Source: Gillisella vitis (GTDB lineage Bacteria; Pseudomonadota; Alphaproteobacteria; Rhizobiales; Rhizobiaceae). From it: a stretch of 64,000 nt of DNA. The stretch covers positions 1,054,001 through 1,118,000 of the forward strand of contig NZ_LMVL02000002.1 in assembly GCF_001541345.2 (NCBI RefSeq), given 5' to 3'. Position 1 is the stretch's first letter; every line of letters starts with the position of its first letter. A model generated the notes under the pieces. It worked only from the letters and a program-made list of their open reading frames with translations, had not been told where the DNA came from and ran no database searches. Positions 1 to 7,199 of the stretch are shown here, piece by piece. The position numbers and the translations under genes were made by a program.

Positions 1-428
1 AACCCGGCGACCTGCCGGAGTTGAATGAGATGATTGCGGCGTTGGCCGCCCATCACGGCGATGCCTCGGACATGACTCCGCAAACACTGAAGCGCGACCT
101 GTTCGGCCCGATGCCGTGGATCACAGCGCTGGTGGCCGATGGTGGTGAACAGTTGATCGGCTACGCCATTCTGATGCCGCTTTACAGGGCTCATGAAGGC
201 AAGCGGGGCATGGAACTGCTGCATCTCTACGTGCGCGATGGCCAGCGGGGAAATGGCATCGGCCAACACCTGATAGCCCGCGCCCGTGACGTGGCGCGCC
301 AGTCCGGCTGCGATTACCTCTCGGTGTCCGCCGCCACCGGCAATTTCGCCGCCCATCGCTTCTACGAGCAGATGGACTTCTCCGCCCGGCCTGTAACCGG
401 CATGCGCTACATTCAGGCGCTGGCCTGA
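1..428 (+). CDS. GNAT family N-acetyltransferase (5'-truncated by the window)
   Basis: This is the C-terminal part of a GCN5-related N-acetyltransferase, which would transfer an acetyl group from acetyl-CoA to an amine; the substrate is unknown. The frame is open to the left edge, and residues encoded before the first possible start (Pro-Gly-Asp-Leu-Pro-Glu) look like continuous GNAT sequence, so the true start lies outside the window. The acetyl-CoA loop is visible as the RDGQRGNGIGQHL stretch, followed by the usual SVSAATGNFAAHRFYEQMDF segment (beta5-alpha4, 'A...FYE..GF'). The gene ends 100 bases before a small hypothetical gene on the same strand. The family is clear; the specific function is not. 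Confidence 0.85.
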   Translation, partial: PGDLPELNEMIAALAAHHGDASDMTPQTLKRDLFGPMPWITALVADGGEQLIGYAILMPLYRAHEGKRGMELLHLYVRDGQRGNGIGQHLIARARDVARQSGCDYLSVSAATGNFAAHRFYEQMDFSARPVTGMRYIQALA

Positions 429-495
429 CAGCCGTTACCCGACATTCATAGGCCGAAAACGGCATGCCTGGAGCAAGCCCGGCCTTCTATATTAG

Positions 496-512
496 ACCTT
501 CTTGAAGAAGGT
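496..512. promoter_or_regulatory. Short palindrome between the GNAT gene and the 530 gene
   Basis: ACCTTC and GAAGGT arms flank TTGAA, giving a 17-base near-perfect palindrome. It lies 67 bases after the GNAT stop and 17 bases before the next start, and no T-run follows, so an operator or small leader hairpin is as likely as a weak terminator. The role is inferred from position only. Confidence 0.3.
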
Positions 513-529
513 GAAAGTGACGATATCGC

Positions 530-802
530 ATGACTTCGGCAATGCTCAAGAAAACAGACCAGATAAGGGTTCAGACACTCGCCATGGAAAACCGGCGGAT
601 CGAAAGCGCCATCCGCAGCCTGCTGGATCGGCATTCCGACCCGGCCTTGCATCGCTGGGTGCGCGAAACCGTGGGGGCATTTGAGGCGCGGCTGGCCGGT
701 ATCGTCGATCCGCACGAGCGCGACCAGGCCCGCCATGCGGCCCTGGTGCTGATCAGGACGACATTGCAGGAATGGTCGAGAAACCCGGTTTCGCAGCACT
801 GA
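530..802 (+). CDS. Small hypothetical protein (90 aa)
   Basis: A 90-residue, mainly charged and probably alpha-helical protein. It has no signal peptide, membrane segment or motif that I recognise. The composition (alternating Arg/Glu with Leu/Ala, for example RRIESAIRSLLDRH and ARHAALVLIRTTLQEW) looks like a real soluble helical protein, whereas the overlapping minus-strand frame (446-799) is Arg/Cys/Pro-rich like an antisense shadow. A later ATG at 584 would give a 72-residue form; neither start has a strong ribosome binding site. It converges on the diheme cytochrome gene. No function is assigned. Confidence 0.45.
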   Translation: MTSAMLKKTDQIRVQTLAMENRRIESAIRSLLDRHSDPALHRWVRETVGAFEARLAGIVDPHERDQARHAALVLIRTTLQEWSRNPVSQH

Positions 803-854
803 CCTCGGGTTCCCAACTTTGAAACTGCAGGCGTCTGCGGGTCAAAAAACCATT

Positions 855-1775
855 TTACTTCGCTGGAATGGCTTTCAGATAGGCGGCAATCGCTGCGCGG
901 TCTTCGGCTGGCAGTTCGGCCAGGTTTTTCTGCACCTCGACCATCGAGCCGCCCACACTGTCGAAATCGGGGGTGAATCCGGTTTCCAGATAGCTGGCGA
1001 TTTCGTCTTTTGACCATTTACCCATGCTGTCGGAGCCGGGGGTGATATCGGGGATGCGGCCTTCGCCTTCGGGGTTCGGTCCACCGGCCAGCCATTCATC
1101 CGCCTTCAGCCCGCCGATCACGTTGCGAGGTGTGTGGCATTCGCCGCAATGGCCGGGGCCTTCGACCAGATATTGGCCGCGCTGGATCTGCGCATCCGCA
1201 GAGGCCAAAGTGACGCGGGGTTTATCGTTTAGAAACAGCAGTTTCCAGCCGGTCAGCGCAAGGCGCTGGTTGAAGGGAAAGCCCAGCTCATGCGGCGGCG
1301 CGACATTGCCGCTGACGGGCAGGGTTTTCAGATAGCCATAGAGATCGGCGACATCCTGCGGCTTCATCCGCGCATAGGATGTGTAGGGAAAGGCCGGATA
1401 AAGGTTTTCGCCGGAAGGACCGATCCCACGGGTGACGGCATCGCCAAATTCCGCCAGCGTCCATTCGCCGATCCCGGCCTTCGGGTCCGGCGAAATATTG
1501 GGAACATGAAACGTGCCGAACTGGGTTTTCAGCGCCACGCCACCGGTGAGCAGCAGGCGCGCATCGCCGGTCGCCCCAGGGGCGGCATGGCAGCTGGAAC
1601 AGCCGCCAGCAAAAAACATCCGTTTGCCATTGGTAAGGTCGGGTGTCGTCGTCGCGGCCCAGACGGCAGCGGGCTGGCGGTGCGGTGCGACGGCAAAAAC
1701 ATAGGTGCCGACCAGTGCTACACCCAAGACGAGTGCCGCCGCGATGCCGAATTTTGCCGTTCCAGCCATGCTCAT
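855..1775 (-). CDS. Exported diheme cytochrome c
   Basis: A periplasmic electron carrier or electron-transfer subunit with two covalently bound c-type hemes. One hydrophobic N-terminal segment (about residues 10-30) acts as a signal or anchor. The two heme-binding motifs are CSSCH (about residue 60) and CGECH (about residue 210), so the protein consists of two cytochrome c domains in tandem, similar to the cytochrome subunits of membrane-bound alcohol/aldehyde or gluconate dehydrogenases. The frame extends to a TTG two codons upstream; the ATG at 1775 after a GGGG stretch is preferred. It follows the cytochrome c' gene by about 60 bases on the same strand, so the two are probably cotranscribed. 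No dehydrogenase partner is visible nearby. Confidence 0.85.
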   Translation of the reverse strand: MSMAGTAKFGIAAALVLGVALVGTYVFAVAPHRQPAAVWAATTTPDLTNGKRMFFAGGCSSCHAAPGATGDARLLLTGGVALKTQFGTFHVPNISPDPKAGIGEWTLAEFGDAVTRGIGPSGENLYPAFPYTSYARMKPQDVADLYGYLKTLPVSGNVAPPHELGFPFNQRLALTGWKLLFLNDKPRVTLASADAQIQRGQYLVEGPGHCGECHTPRNVIGGLKADEWLAGGPNPEGEGRIPDITPGSDSMGKWSKDEIASYLETGFTPDFDSVGGSMVEVQKNLAELPAEDRAAIAAYLKAIPAK

Positions 1776-1838
1776 CCCCAATTTCTTTATATATCAAACC
1801 CGCCCGGTTGCCCGGACAGGTCTCTTCATGGGATGAAA

Positions 1839-2306
1839 TTATTTCTTCAGCCTGAACGTCTGGTGGCAATCGCCACAGGTGCCGCCAATGCTCTTCAGCG
1901 CGGCGCCAACGCCAGCCTGATCGGCGGGCAGGGTGGCGAGCTGCGTGGCGGCGGCGGTTTCAAGCGCCTTGGCCTTGGTCTTGAAGGTGGCCGGGTCTTC
2001 CCAGATCTTCGGGCTGGCCTCGGTGTTGAAGCCGGTCTCGGACCCCTTGGGGAACTGTTCCGGGAAGGCCTTGGCGACTTCTTCCATCGTGGTCAAAGAC
2101 GCTTTAACAACAGCAGCGTCATAGGGCTTTTCGCCCTTGGCGATCGCGGCCAGCTGGCCCATGGCGCCGCCGACTTTCTTCATCATTCCGGCGCGCACCA
2201 CCTGCGGCTCATCAGCGGCGCTGACCGCGCTGCTGAGGCCGGCGCCAAGACAGAGGCCTATGGCGGCCATTGTTGCAAGCTTCCTCATGCCAAGCCCTGA
2301 TATCAT
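1839..2306 (-). CDS. Cytochrome c' / c-556 family protein
   Basis: A small exported monoheme cytochrome of the cytochrome c' fold: a four-helix bundle with the heme motif near the C-terminus, here CGDCH about ten residues before the end (GGTCGDCHQTFRLKK). Family members bind NO and are linked to nitrosative stress or denitrification in many proteobacteria. An N-terminal signal peptide ending near AVSAAD is visible. The chosen ATG at 2306 lies 7 bases after AGGAG; starts at 2312 or 2366 are poorly placed relative to it, and 2288 is another option. It is probably the first gene of a two-cytochrome operon. Two inverted repeats lie 70-160 bases upstream and may control it. Confidence 0.85.
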   Translation of the reverse strand: MISGLGMRKLATMAAIGLCLGAGLSSAVSAADEPQVVRAGMMKKVGGAMGQLAAIAKGEKPYDAAVVKASLTTMEEVAKAFPEQFPKGSETGFNTEASPKIWEDPATFKTKAKALETAAATQLATLPADQAGVGAALKSIGGTCGDCHQTFRLKK

Positions 2307-2377
2307 CGTCATTCTCCTGTTGATGGCCGAACCTGCGGCGGTTTTCACACGTGATATTCTCTTCAATTTCGGTCACC

Positions 2378-2402
2378 GCATTTTGATGGTAAATCAAAAT
2401 GC
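2378..2402. promoter_or_regulatory. Perfect inverted repeat upstream of the cytochrome operon
   Basis: The arms GCATTTTGAT and ATCAAAATGC are perfectly complementary and separated by GGTAA. The inner TTGAT...ATCAA half-sites match those of an FNR/FixK box, but the spacer is five bases rather than the standard four, so binding by that family is only suggestive. It lies about 70 bases upstream of the cytochrome c' start, a plausible operator position. Confidence 0.5.
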
Positions 2403-2444
2403 AAATAAAGTCACAAGAGAGTGATGTTTGCGATGGTTAAATAT

Positions 2445-2465
2445 CTGATATAACAATCATATCAG
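2445..2465. promoter_or_regulatory. Second inverted repeat upstream of the cytochrome operon
   Basis: CTGATAT and ATATCAG arms (7 bp, perfect) are separated by AACAATC. The repeat lies just downstream of the phosphoesterase stop codon and about 140 bases upstream of the cytochrome c' start. The AT-rich spacing resembles operators of dimeric winged-helix regulators. No regulator gene lies next to it. Confidence 0.4.
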
Positions 2466-2473
2466 TGACATTT

Positions 2474-3346
2474 TCAAGCGCCGTGCCGCCCGAGCGGCAA
2501 GAGCCTGTCGTCCTCGCGGCCAAAGCCTTGAAGCCCAAACCTATCTGTCTCAAGGGTCAGAATTGCAAAGGCGGTCTCGTCCTCGCCATCCACCATGCCT
2601 TTCAGAGTGATGAAATGGGTGTCGCCGATCAGGCCATAGCCGCCACGGTGGTCATGCCCGTTGATATAGGCGATGGCAGCAGGCGCGGCGGCGATCACGT
2701 CTGCCACCTGTTGCGCATTCCAAAGGGCGTGGTCGGTGAAGGGATGGAGCGGATAATGGCCGAAGACGATGGCCTTTTCCCCTGCGGCATGCGCTAGCGT
2801 CAGGCGGCTTTCCAGCCAGTCGATCTGCGGCTGGCTGATGGCGGCGTTCCAGTCCTGGGCATTGGCCGCACCCTGTGCCTTCAGCGCGAGGAGCTGGCGC
2901 ACCGCCACTTCCCTGGCAGGATCGTCGCGCGCCACCGAGAAGGTGGAGATTTCACAGCCATCGGTGAAAATCAGCCTGATGCCGTTGATCACCCGGTCGA
3001 AGTAAGGGGTGGGCATGCCCAGCGCGTCGCGCACCATCGGCTTTTGAGCGTCTGAGACCGCGAAATCGTGATTGCCGGGCAGGGCGATCAGCGGATGGCG
3101 CAGACCTTCCAGCACTTTCAGAGCAGGGGCAAAATTACGGAAATCCCGATCGATCAGGTCGCCTAGCAATACCACGGCATCCAGCGCCTGTTCGTTGAAC
3201 ATGTCGATGGCCGCCTGCATCTTGGCGAGGCTCAGGGCATAATAGCGGTTGGCGGTCAGGTTGGGCGGCAGATCGGCATATTGCGGATCGGCGATCAGCC
3301 CGAGACGAAGTTTGGGCATGGGAGTACGCATCGCGGTCGGTTTCAT
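2474..3346 (-). CDS. Metallophosphoesterase, ADP-ribose/CDP-alcohol diphosphatase-like
   Basis: A calcineurin-type metallophosphoesterase of about 290 residues. The metal-binding motifs appear in order: ADPQYAD near the N-terminus, GDLIDRD, GNHDF, GHYPLHP and NGHDHRGG. The DPQYAD variant of the first motif and the overall layout are typical of the Mn-dependent ADP-ribose/CDP-alcohol diphosphatase branch, which hydrolyses nucleoside diphosphate-X compounds; the substrate here is inferred. No signal peptide is seen, so it is probably cytoplasmic. Internal ATGs at 3331 and 3319 are alternative starts; none has a convincing ribosome binding site. It is divergent from the next GNAT gene. Confidence 0.85.
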   Translation of the reverse strand: MKPTAMRTPMPKLRLGLIADPQYADLPPNLTANRYYALSLAKMQAAIDMFNEQALDAVVLLGDLIDRDFRNFAPALKVLEGLRHPLIALPGNHDFAVSDAQKPMVRDALGMPTPYFDRVINGIRLIFTDGCEISTFSVARDDPAREVAVRQLLALKAQGAANAQDWNAAISQPQIDWLESRLTLAHAAGEKAIVFGHYPLHPFTDHALWNAQQVADVIAAAPAAIAYINGHDHRGGYGLIGDTHFITLKGMVDGEDETAFAILTLETDRFGLQGFGREDDRLLPLGRHGA

Positions 3347-3450
3347 TTATCGTCGAATTATGCCCCGGCCATAACAGCAGCATGACGGCGGCGGGCTTGC
3401 GCTGTGGATGACGGGAGAATACATCGGCGCACTTTCATTGGAGTGCTCTT

Positions 3451-3951
3451 ATGTCATCGATCACACTCTCCCGCATCTGCCGTGCCGACGGGGCGGATCT
3501 GGTGGCGGCCAATCTGGCCAGCCGCGATTACCATGCGCCCTGGGCGGCGCCCTTCACCGATCTCGACGGTTTCGAGGCCTATCTCAGCCAGACGATCAGC
3601 GGTGCCAATATCGGCCTGATTGCCCGAGAGTCAGGCAGTCACGCTGTGGTCGGGGTCTTTACCTTGAGTCAGATCGTGCTGGGCAATTTCAGAAGCTGCT
3701 ATCTCGGCTATTACGGCATGGCTGCCTTTGCCGGGCGCGGATTGATGACGCAGGCGCTGAACGCGGTTATTGCCCATGCCTTCACGGAGGTGGGCCTGAA
3801 CCGGATCGAGGCCAATATCCAGCCGGAAAATCTGCGCTCGATTGCGCTGGTCGCCCGCTGCGGATTTGAAAAAGAAGGTTTTTCCAGGCGCTATCTGAAA
3901 ATCGGCGGGGAATGGCGCGATCATGAGCGCTGGGCCAAGGTGTCAGGATAA
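3451..3951 (+). CDS. RimJ/RimL-type GNAT acetyltransferase
   Basis: A 166-residue acetyltransferase of the RimJ/RimL subgroup, whose known members acetylate the N-termini of ribosomal proteins or small amines. Diagnostic segments are GYYGMAAFAGRGLMTQAL (acetyl-CoA binding) and LNRIEANIQPENLRSIALVARCGFEKEGFSRRYLKIGGEWRDHERW, the hallmark C-terminal half of this subgroup. GGAG lies eight bases before the ATG. A strong hairpin terminator follows the stop codon within 20 bases. The physiological substrate cannot be told from sequence. Confidence 0.85.
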   Translation: MSSITLSRICRADGADLVAANLASRDYHAPWAAPFTDLDGFEAYLSQTISGANIGLIARESGSHAVVGVFTLSQIVLGNFRSCYLGYYGMAAFAGRGLMTQALNAVIAHAFTEVGLNRIEANIQPENLRSIALVARCGFEKEGFSRRYLKIGGEWRDHERWAKVSG

Positions 3952-3968
3952 AGCGTGGCATCATAAAC

Positions 3969-3999
3969 AAAGGCGCAGCGGGGATGCCGCTGCGCCTTT
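3969..3999. terminator. Bidirectional hairpin terminator
   Basis: A perfect 13-bp stem (arms beginning AAAGGCGCAG and ending CTGCGCCTTT) with the five-base loop GGATG. A-run and T-run ends on both sides let it serve both the GNAT gene (plus) and azoR (minus), which converge on it. Confidence 0.8.
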
Positions 4000-4022
4000 C
4001 ATTTGACCTTATGTCAAGCGGA

Positions 4023-4643
4023 TCAAGCGGCCTTCAGGGTCGCGATCGAATCCTTGGCGCCCTTGACGGCGGCAGCCTTGGCTTCTTCGCCCATGTTGAC
4101 GCCTTCGGCGACAACGAATTCCAGATCGGTGATGCCGAGGAAGGTGAAAACGCCCTTCAGATAGGTTTCAGCATGTTCAAGCGGAGCCGCAGGGCCCTGG
4201 CTGTAGATGCCGCCGCGCGAGATGGCAACGATGACGCGCTTGCCGCCGCACAGGCCTTCCGGACCGGCAGCGCCGTATTTGAAGGTCTTGCCGGCAACGC
4301 TGATGCGGTCAATCCAGGCCTTCAACTGGCTCGGAATGCCGAAATTGTAGAAGCCAACGCCAATGACCACCACGTCTGACGTGAGGAACTGTTCCAGCAC
4401 TTCGCCGCCCAGCGCCAGATCGGCCTTGGTGGCTTCGTCATTGCTGGCATCGTAATTGCCCATGGCTGCCGCAAGCGTCAGGCCGGAGAGATGCGGAAGC
4501 GGGTTGGCCGCCAGATCGCGGTAGGTGACGTCGAGGCCAGCGGTCTTTTCGCTGAGGGTCTTTACAATCGATGCGGACAGATCGCGGCTGACGGAATAGG
4601 GGCCAAGCACGCTGGAATCGAGATGCAGAAGTTTCATGGTCAT
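4023..4643 (-). CDS. azoR: FMN-dependent NADH-azoreductase
   Basis: A flavodoxin-fold quinone/azo reductase of about 206 residues, the usual length for AzoR. It reduces quinones and azo compounds by two electrons using NADH and FMN, protecting against electrophile stress. Family features are the N-terminal LHLDSSVLGPYSVSRDLS (FMN phosphate site), PHLSG, FYNFGIPSQLKAWIDRISVAGKTFKY and SRGGIYS. The open frame runs far upstream, but the ATG at 4643 (or 4637) follows AAGGAAAGG and matches family starts. It is divergent from an HxlR-family regulator 76 bases away, a common arrangement in which the regulator senses quinones or thiol oxidants. Confidence 0.92.
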   Translation of the reverse strand: MTMKLLHLDSSVLGPYSVSRDLSASIVKTLSEKTAGLDVTYRDLAANPLPHLSGLTLAAAMGNYDASNDEATKADLALGGEVLEQFLTSDVVVIGVGFYNFGIPSQLKAWIDRISVAGKTFKYGAAGPEGLCGGKRVIVAISRGGIYSQGPAAPLEHAETYLKGVFTFLGITDLEFVVAEGVNMGEEAKAAAVKGAKDSIATLKAA

Positions 4644-4657
4644 CGACCTTTCCTTGT

Positions 4658-4674
4658 GGTATAAAATCAATACC
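4658..4674. promoter_or_regulatory. Candidate operator for the HxlR regulator
   Basis: GGTAT and ATACC arms flank AAAATCA in the short region between azoR and the HxlR gene. The 5-7-5 layout matches known operators of HxlR-type regulators in other bacteria (TACT-N7-AGTA type). It lies 15 bases upstream of the azoR start, suited to repression. Binding is inferred. Confidence 0.45.
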
Positions 4675-4719
4675 GACACACTTATGGTAACTGCCAATCG
4701 GGCGCAAGGAGGCACAGAC

Positions 4720-5163
4720 TTGGAACTCGGGCACATCAATGTAACCACATCCGAACCGACAGCCGCGCCGGAGGTATCCATGGCGGCCGTCAACCAGCGC
4801 AGCAGCTGCGAGGCAGTCAATAGCGTGCTGACGCGCATCGGCGACAAGTGGAGCGTGTTGATCGTGATGATGCTGGCCAATGGCCCACAGCGTTTCAATG
4901 AGTTGAAGCGGCGGATCGGCAGCATTTCCCAACGCATGTTGACATTGACCCTGCGCGGACTGGAGCGCGATGGGTTGGTAAAGCGCACCGTATTTCCCAC
5001 CATTCCGCCCCGGGTGGATTACGAACTGACCGATCTCGGCCAGTCGCTGCGCCAGCCGATCGAGGCGCTTGGCCACTGGGCCTTCGATAATTACGCGTGT
5101 ATTGCCAAGGCCCGCGACAGTTTCGACAAGGCGGCAAAGAAGCAAGGCGTCAGGAAGCCCTGA
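4720..5163 (+). CDS. HxlR-family winged-helix regulator
   Basis: A transcriptional regulator of about 147 residues. The HxlR core is evident: SCEAVNSVLTRIGDKWSVLIVMMLANGPQRFNELKRRIGSISQRMLTLTLRGLERDGLVKRTVFPTIPPRVDYELT. One cysteine (RSSC) directly precedes the domain, the usual redox-sensing position. A perfect AAGGAGG lies 7 bases before a TTG codon at 4720, so that TTG is taken as start; upstream ATGs (4636, 4684) overlap the azoR promoter and have no such site. Probably represses or activates azoR and itself. Its end overlaps the convergent GNAT gene by 14 bases. Confidence 0.88.
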   Translation: MELGHINVTTSEPTAAPEVSMAAVNQRSSCEAVNSVLTRIGDKWSVLIVMMLANGPQRFNELKRRIGSISQRMLTLTLRGLERDGLVKRTVFPTIPPRVDYELTDLGQSLRQPIEALGHWAFDNYACIAKARDSFDKAAKKQGVRKP

Positions 5164-5620
5164 TCTGCTTTGCCATGTTGACGCCGGTGACACGAAAGCC
5201 ACCATATTCATAGATATGCCGGGCGCGGTCGTTGTCGGCAGCGACCCGCAGCTTGATTTCGCGGTATCCTTGCTCCGACAACCGGGTTTCCAGGGCGGCA
5301 AGGGCTTGTTTGCCTTGGCCCGTGCCGCGATGGGCCGGAAAGACATAGAAATCGAGGATGAACACGGATTTCGCCGTTTCGTCGAGGCGATACCAGAGAT
5401 AGCCGATCGTCTGCTGCTGCTTGTCAACAATGTTAAGCAACGCATGATCCGGAGTTTTCGGGCCGTGCGGCAGGCTTTGAGCGATCTCGTGTTCTGCGCG
5501 TTTTAACGCCTCGCCCTCAGTGACATTATAATTGAGGGCGATTTCGGCAGCGTAATCCGCAATGAAATAATTCAGGTAGTGACTGTAGTCCTCGTCGGAC
5601 ATCCCTGTGAATTTAATCAT
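5150..5620 (-). CDS. GNAT family N-acetyltransferase
   Basis: An acetyltransferase of about 156 residues. The acetyl-CoA-binding core is FILDFYVFPAHRGTGQGKQALAALE, and the C-terminal RVAADNDRARHIYEYGGFRVTGVNMAKQI is the standard GNAT finish. The N-terminal half contains a helical region typical of the substrate-binding side. The ATG at 5620 follows GGGGA; a GTG four codons upstream is an alternative. The substrate is unknown. Confidence 0.82.
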   Translation of the reverse strand: MIKFTGMSDEDYSHYLNYFIADYAAEIALNYNVTEGEALKRAEHEIAQSLPHGPKTPDHALLNIVDKQQQTIGYLWYRLDETAKSVFILDFYVFPAHRGTGQGKQALAALETRLSEQGYREIKLRVAADNDRARHIYEYGGFRVTGVNMAKQIRAS

Positions 5621-5653
5621 TTTTCCCCGCACGGCTTGAGGGTCTGCTCAATG

Positions 5654-5686
5654 AAAAAGGCCCGGAGCATCAAGCCGCCGGGCCTT
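5654..5686 (-). terminator. Rho-independent terminator of sodB
   Basis: A 9-bp GC-rich stem (AAGGCCCGG / CCGGGCCTT) with a 12-base loop. Read on the minus strand it is followed by five T residues. It starts about 30 bases after the sodB stop codon and can also separate the downstream GNAT gene. Confidence 0.8.
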
Positions 5687-5714
5687 ATTATCGTCGGTAG
5701 GCTGGTATCGCCGA

Positions 5715-6317
5715 TTACTTGGTGGCGGCTTCGTAAAGCTCGGCCACGTAATCCCAGTTGATTAGGCTATCCACGAAGGCTTCCAGGTATTTCGGGCGGG
5801 CGTTGCGGTAGTCGATATAGTAGGAATGTTCCCAGACATCGACGCCGAGGATTGGCGATGCGCCATGGATCAGCGGGTTTTCGCCATTCGGGGTCTTGGA
5901 AATTTCCAGCTTGCCGTCCTTGACGGAGAGCCAAGCCCAGCCGGAGCCGAACTGCGTTGTGCCAGCGGCGATGAAATCGGCCTTGAACTTGTCGTAGCCG
6001 CCGAGATCGGAGGCAATCGCTGCTTCCAGCTTGCCAGGCAGCTTGGTGCCGCCGCCGTCTTTCTTCATCCAGTTCCAGAAATGCACGTGGTTGTAGTGCT
6101 GGCCGGCATTGTTGAACAGGCCGGCATTCTTGCCATAGGACTGCTTGACGACTTCCTCAAGCGAAAGCCCTTCAAGACCCGAATCCTTCAGCAGATTATT
6201 GCCGTTGGTGACATAGGCCTGATGATGCTTGTCGTGGTGGAATTCCAGCGTTTCGGCCGACATGAATGGGCCGAGTGCATCGTAAGCGTAGGGAAGTGCG
6301 GGAAGTTCGAAAGCCAT
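5715..6317 (-). CDS. sodB: Superoxide dismutase (Fe type)
   Basis: A cytoplasmic 200-residue Fe/Mn-family superoxide dismutase that dismutes superoxide to peroxide and oxygen. Metal ligands are visible in order: LEFHHDKHHQAYV (first His), NAGQHYNHVHFWNWM (second His), and the signature DVWEHSYYIDYRN (Asp and third His). The Gln in NNAGQHYNH is the position that favours the iron form. AGGAG lies eight bases before the ATG at 6317; the frame extends upstream without a better start. A T-rich hairpin terminator follows. Confidence 0.95.
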   Translation of the reverse strand: MAFELPALPYAYDALGPFMSAETLEFHHDKHHQAYVTNGNNLLKDSGLEGLSLEEVVKQSYGKNAGLFNNAGQHYNHVHFWNWMKKDGGGTKLPGKLEAAIASDLGGYDKFKADFIAAGTTQFGSGWAWLSVKDGKLEISKTPNGENPLIHGASPILGVDVWEHSYYIDYRNARPKYLEAFVDSLINWDYVAELYEAATK

Positions 6318-6591
6318 GATAAAATCTCCTCTTGGCATCGAGTATGGAAATCGTGAGCGAGCGGACCATAGGATTGCGGGCCACAAGAGGCAACCTGCGA
6401 AATGGTAAATTCGCGCTCCCTAGGGAAGTTTCCTTCCTCGGTTAATCCCTTGGATGGTATAATGTTCCAGTCCTGTCTGGACCTTCCCGGCAAGCCGCGA
6501 TTCCTGCCCACTCTTCCCGCGTTACAAGCGGAACGACGACAGTTTCAAACGGTTACCGCAACACAATAAAGCAAACAGGCGAAGCCTGTCA

Positions 6592-6945
6592 TCAGTCATA
6601 AATATCCGGTTCCGGCAAGTCGTTGACGGGCAAGCCCAGCGCTTTGCGGGCAATCTTGCATTCGGGATCGCCGGGCATGCAATCACGACAGACCTGCGGG
6701 CGCACGTCGTAGACCCCGCAGCCGACATGTTTGCCCAGTTCCCCGGTCAGCGCCGCGCAGCGGCCTTTGCCAGCCGCATCGACCTCGAACTTCATGCCGC
6801 TCAGATCCGCCGCCACGAATTTCTCAGGGATTTTCGCCAGTTGCTCATCGCTTTCCAGCGAAAAGCGTGGCCAATCCGCCTGATAGGCGCAACAGGCGCC
6901 GCAGGTCTGGCAATCGAAAATTTCGGGCGGTGAGGTTTCCAGCAT
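6592..6945 (-). CDS. YkgJ-type cysteine-cluster protein
   Basis: A small cytoplasmic protein with a metal-binding cysteine cluster (YkgJ/UPF0153 family, predicted Zn or Fe-S binding). The pattern CQTCGACC near the N-terminus, then CAALTG, GCGVYDVRPQVCRDCMPGDPEC, is diagnostic. Its function is not established. The start at 6945 (MLETSPPEIFDC) is chosen because homologues begin close to the first CxxC; the frame runs on to 7068 through a 20-bp palindrome that is unlikely to be coding. No strong ribosome binding site is visible. Confidence 0.8.
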   Translation of the reverse strand: MLETSPPEIFDCQTCGACCAYQADWPRFSLESDEQLAKIPEKFVAADLSGMKFEVDAAGKGRCAALTGELGKHVGCGVYDVRPQVCRDCMPGDPECKIARKALGLPVNDLPEPDIYD

Positions 6946-6956
6946 GGTTCGTCTTA

Positions 6957-7000
6957 CTGCATAATTCCTGAAATCGGAATCGATTTCAGGAATTATGCAG
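6957..7000. repeat. 20-bp perfect palindrome with GAAT loop
   Basis: The arms CTGCATAATTCCTGAAATCG and their exact complement flank GAAT. It lies 11 bases before the YkgJ start. Its ends (AGGAATTATGCAG) resemble an intergenic motif that I recall as common in Agrobacterium/Rhizobium genomes, so it may be a dispersed palindromic repeat; alternatively it is a 5'-leader hairpin or operator. No second full copy occurs in this window. Confidence 0.6.
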
Positions 7001-7199
7001 CAGATATAAAGAGCTATAGCGAACCTTTGTGCGCATATATCGGGCACGGCATTGTAGCGCAAAAGCATCCAGAGCGGAATTGTTTGGCGACAAAAAACAG
7101 ACGGAAACCGTGTGTGTATTCGTTGGATTCGTGCACGCTAAAACAACCAAAGGTTAGTAAATGGCGGTTACCATGCGAACCTGCTCTTGAGGATCGTTA

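Noticed and set aside
2383..2397. FNR/FixK box before the cytochrome operon
   Set aside because: The half-sites match but the spacer is five bases instead of four, so it is reported as an inverted repeat only, not as an FNR box.
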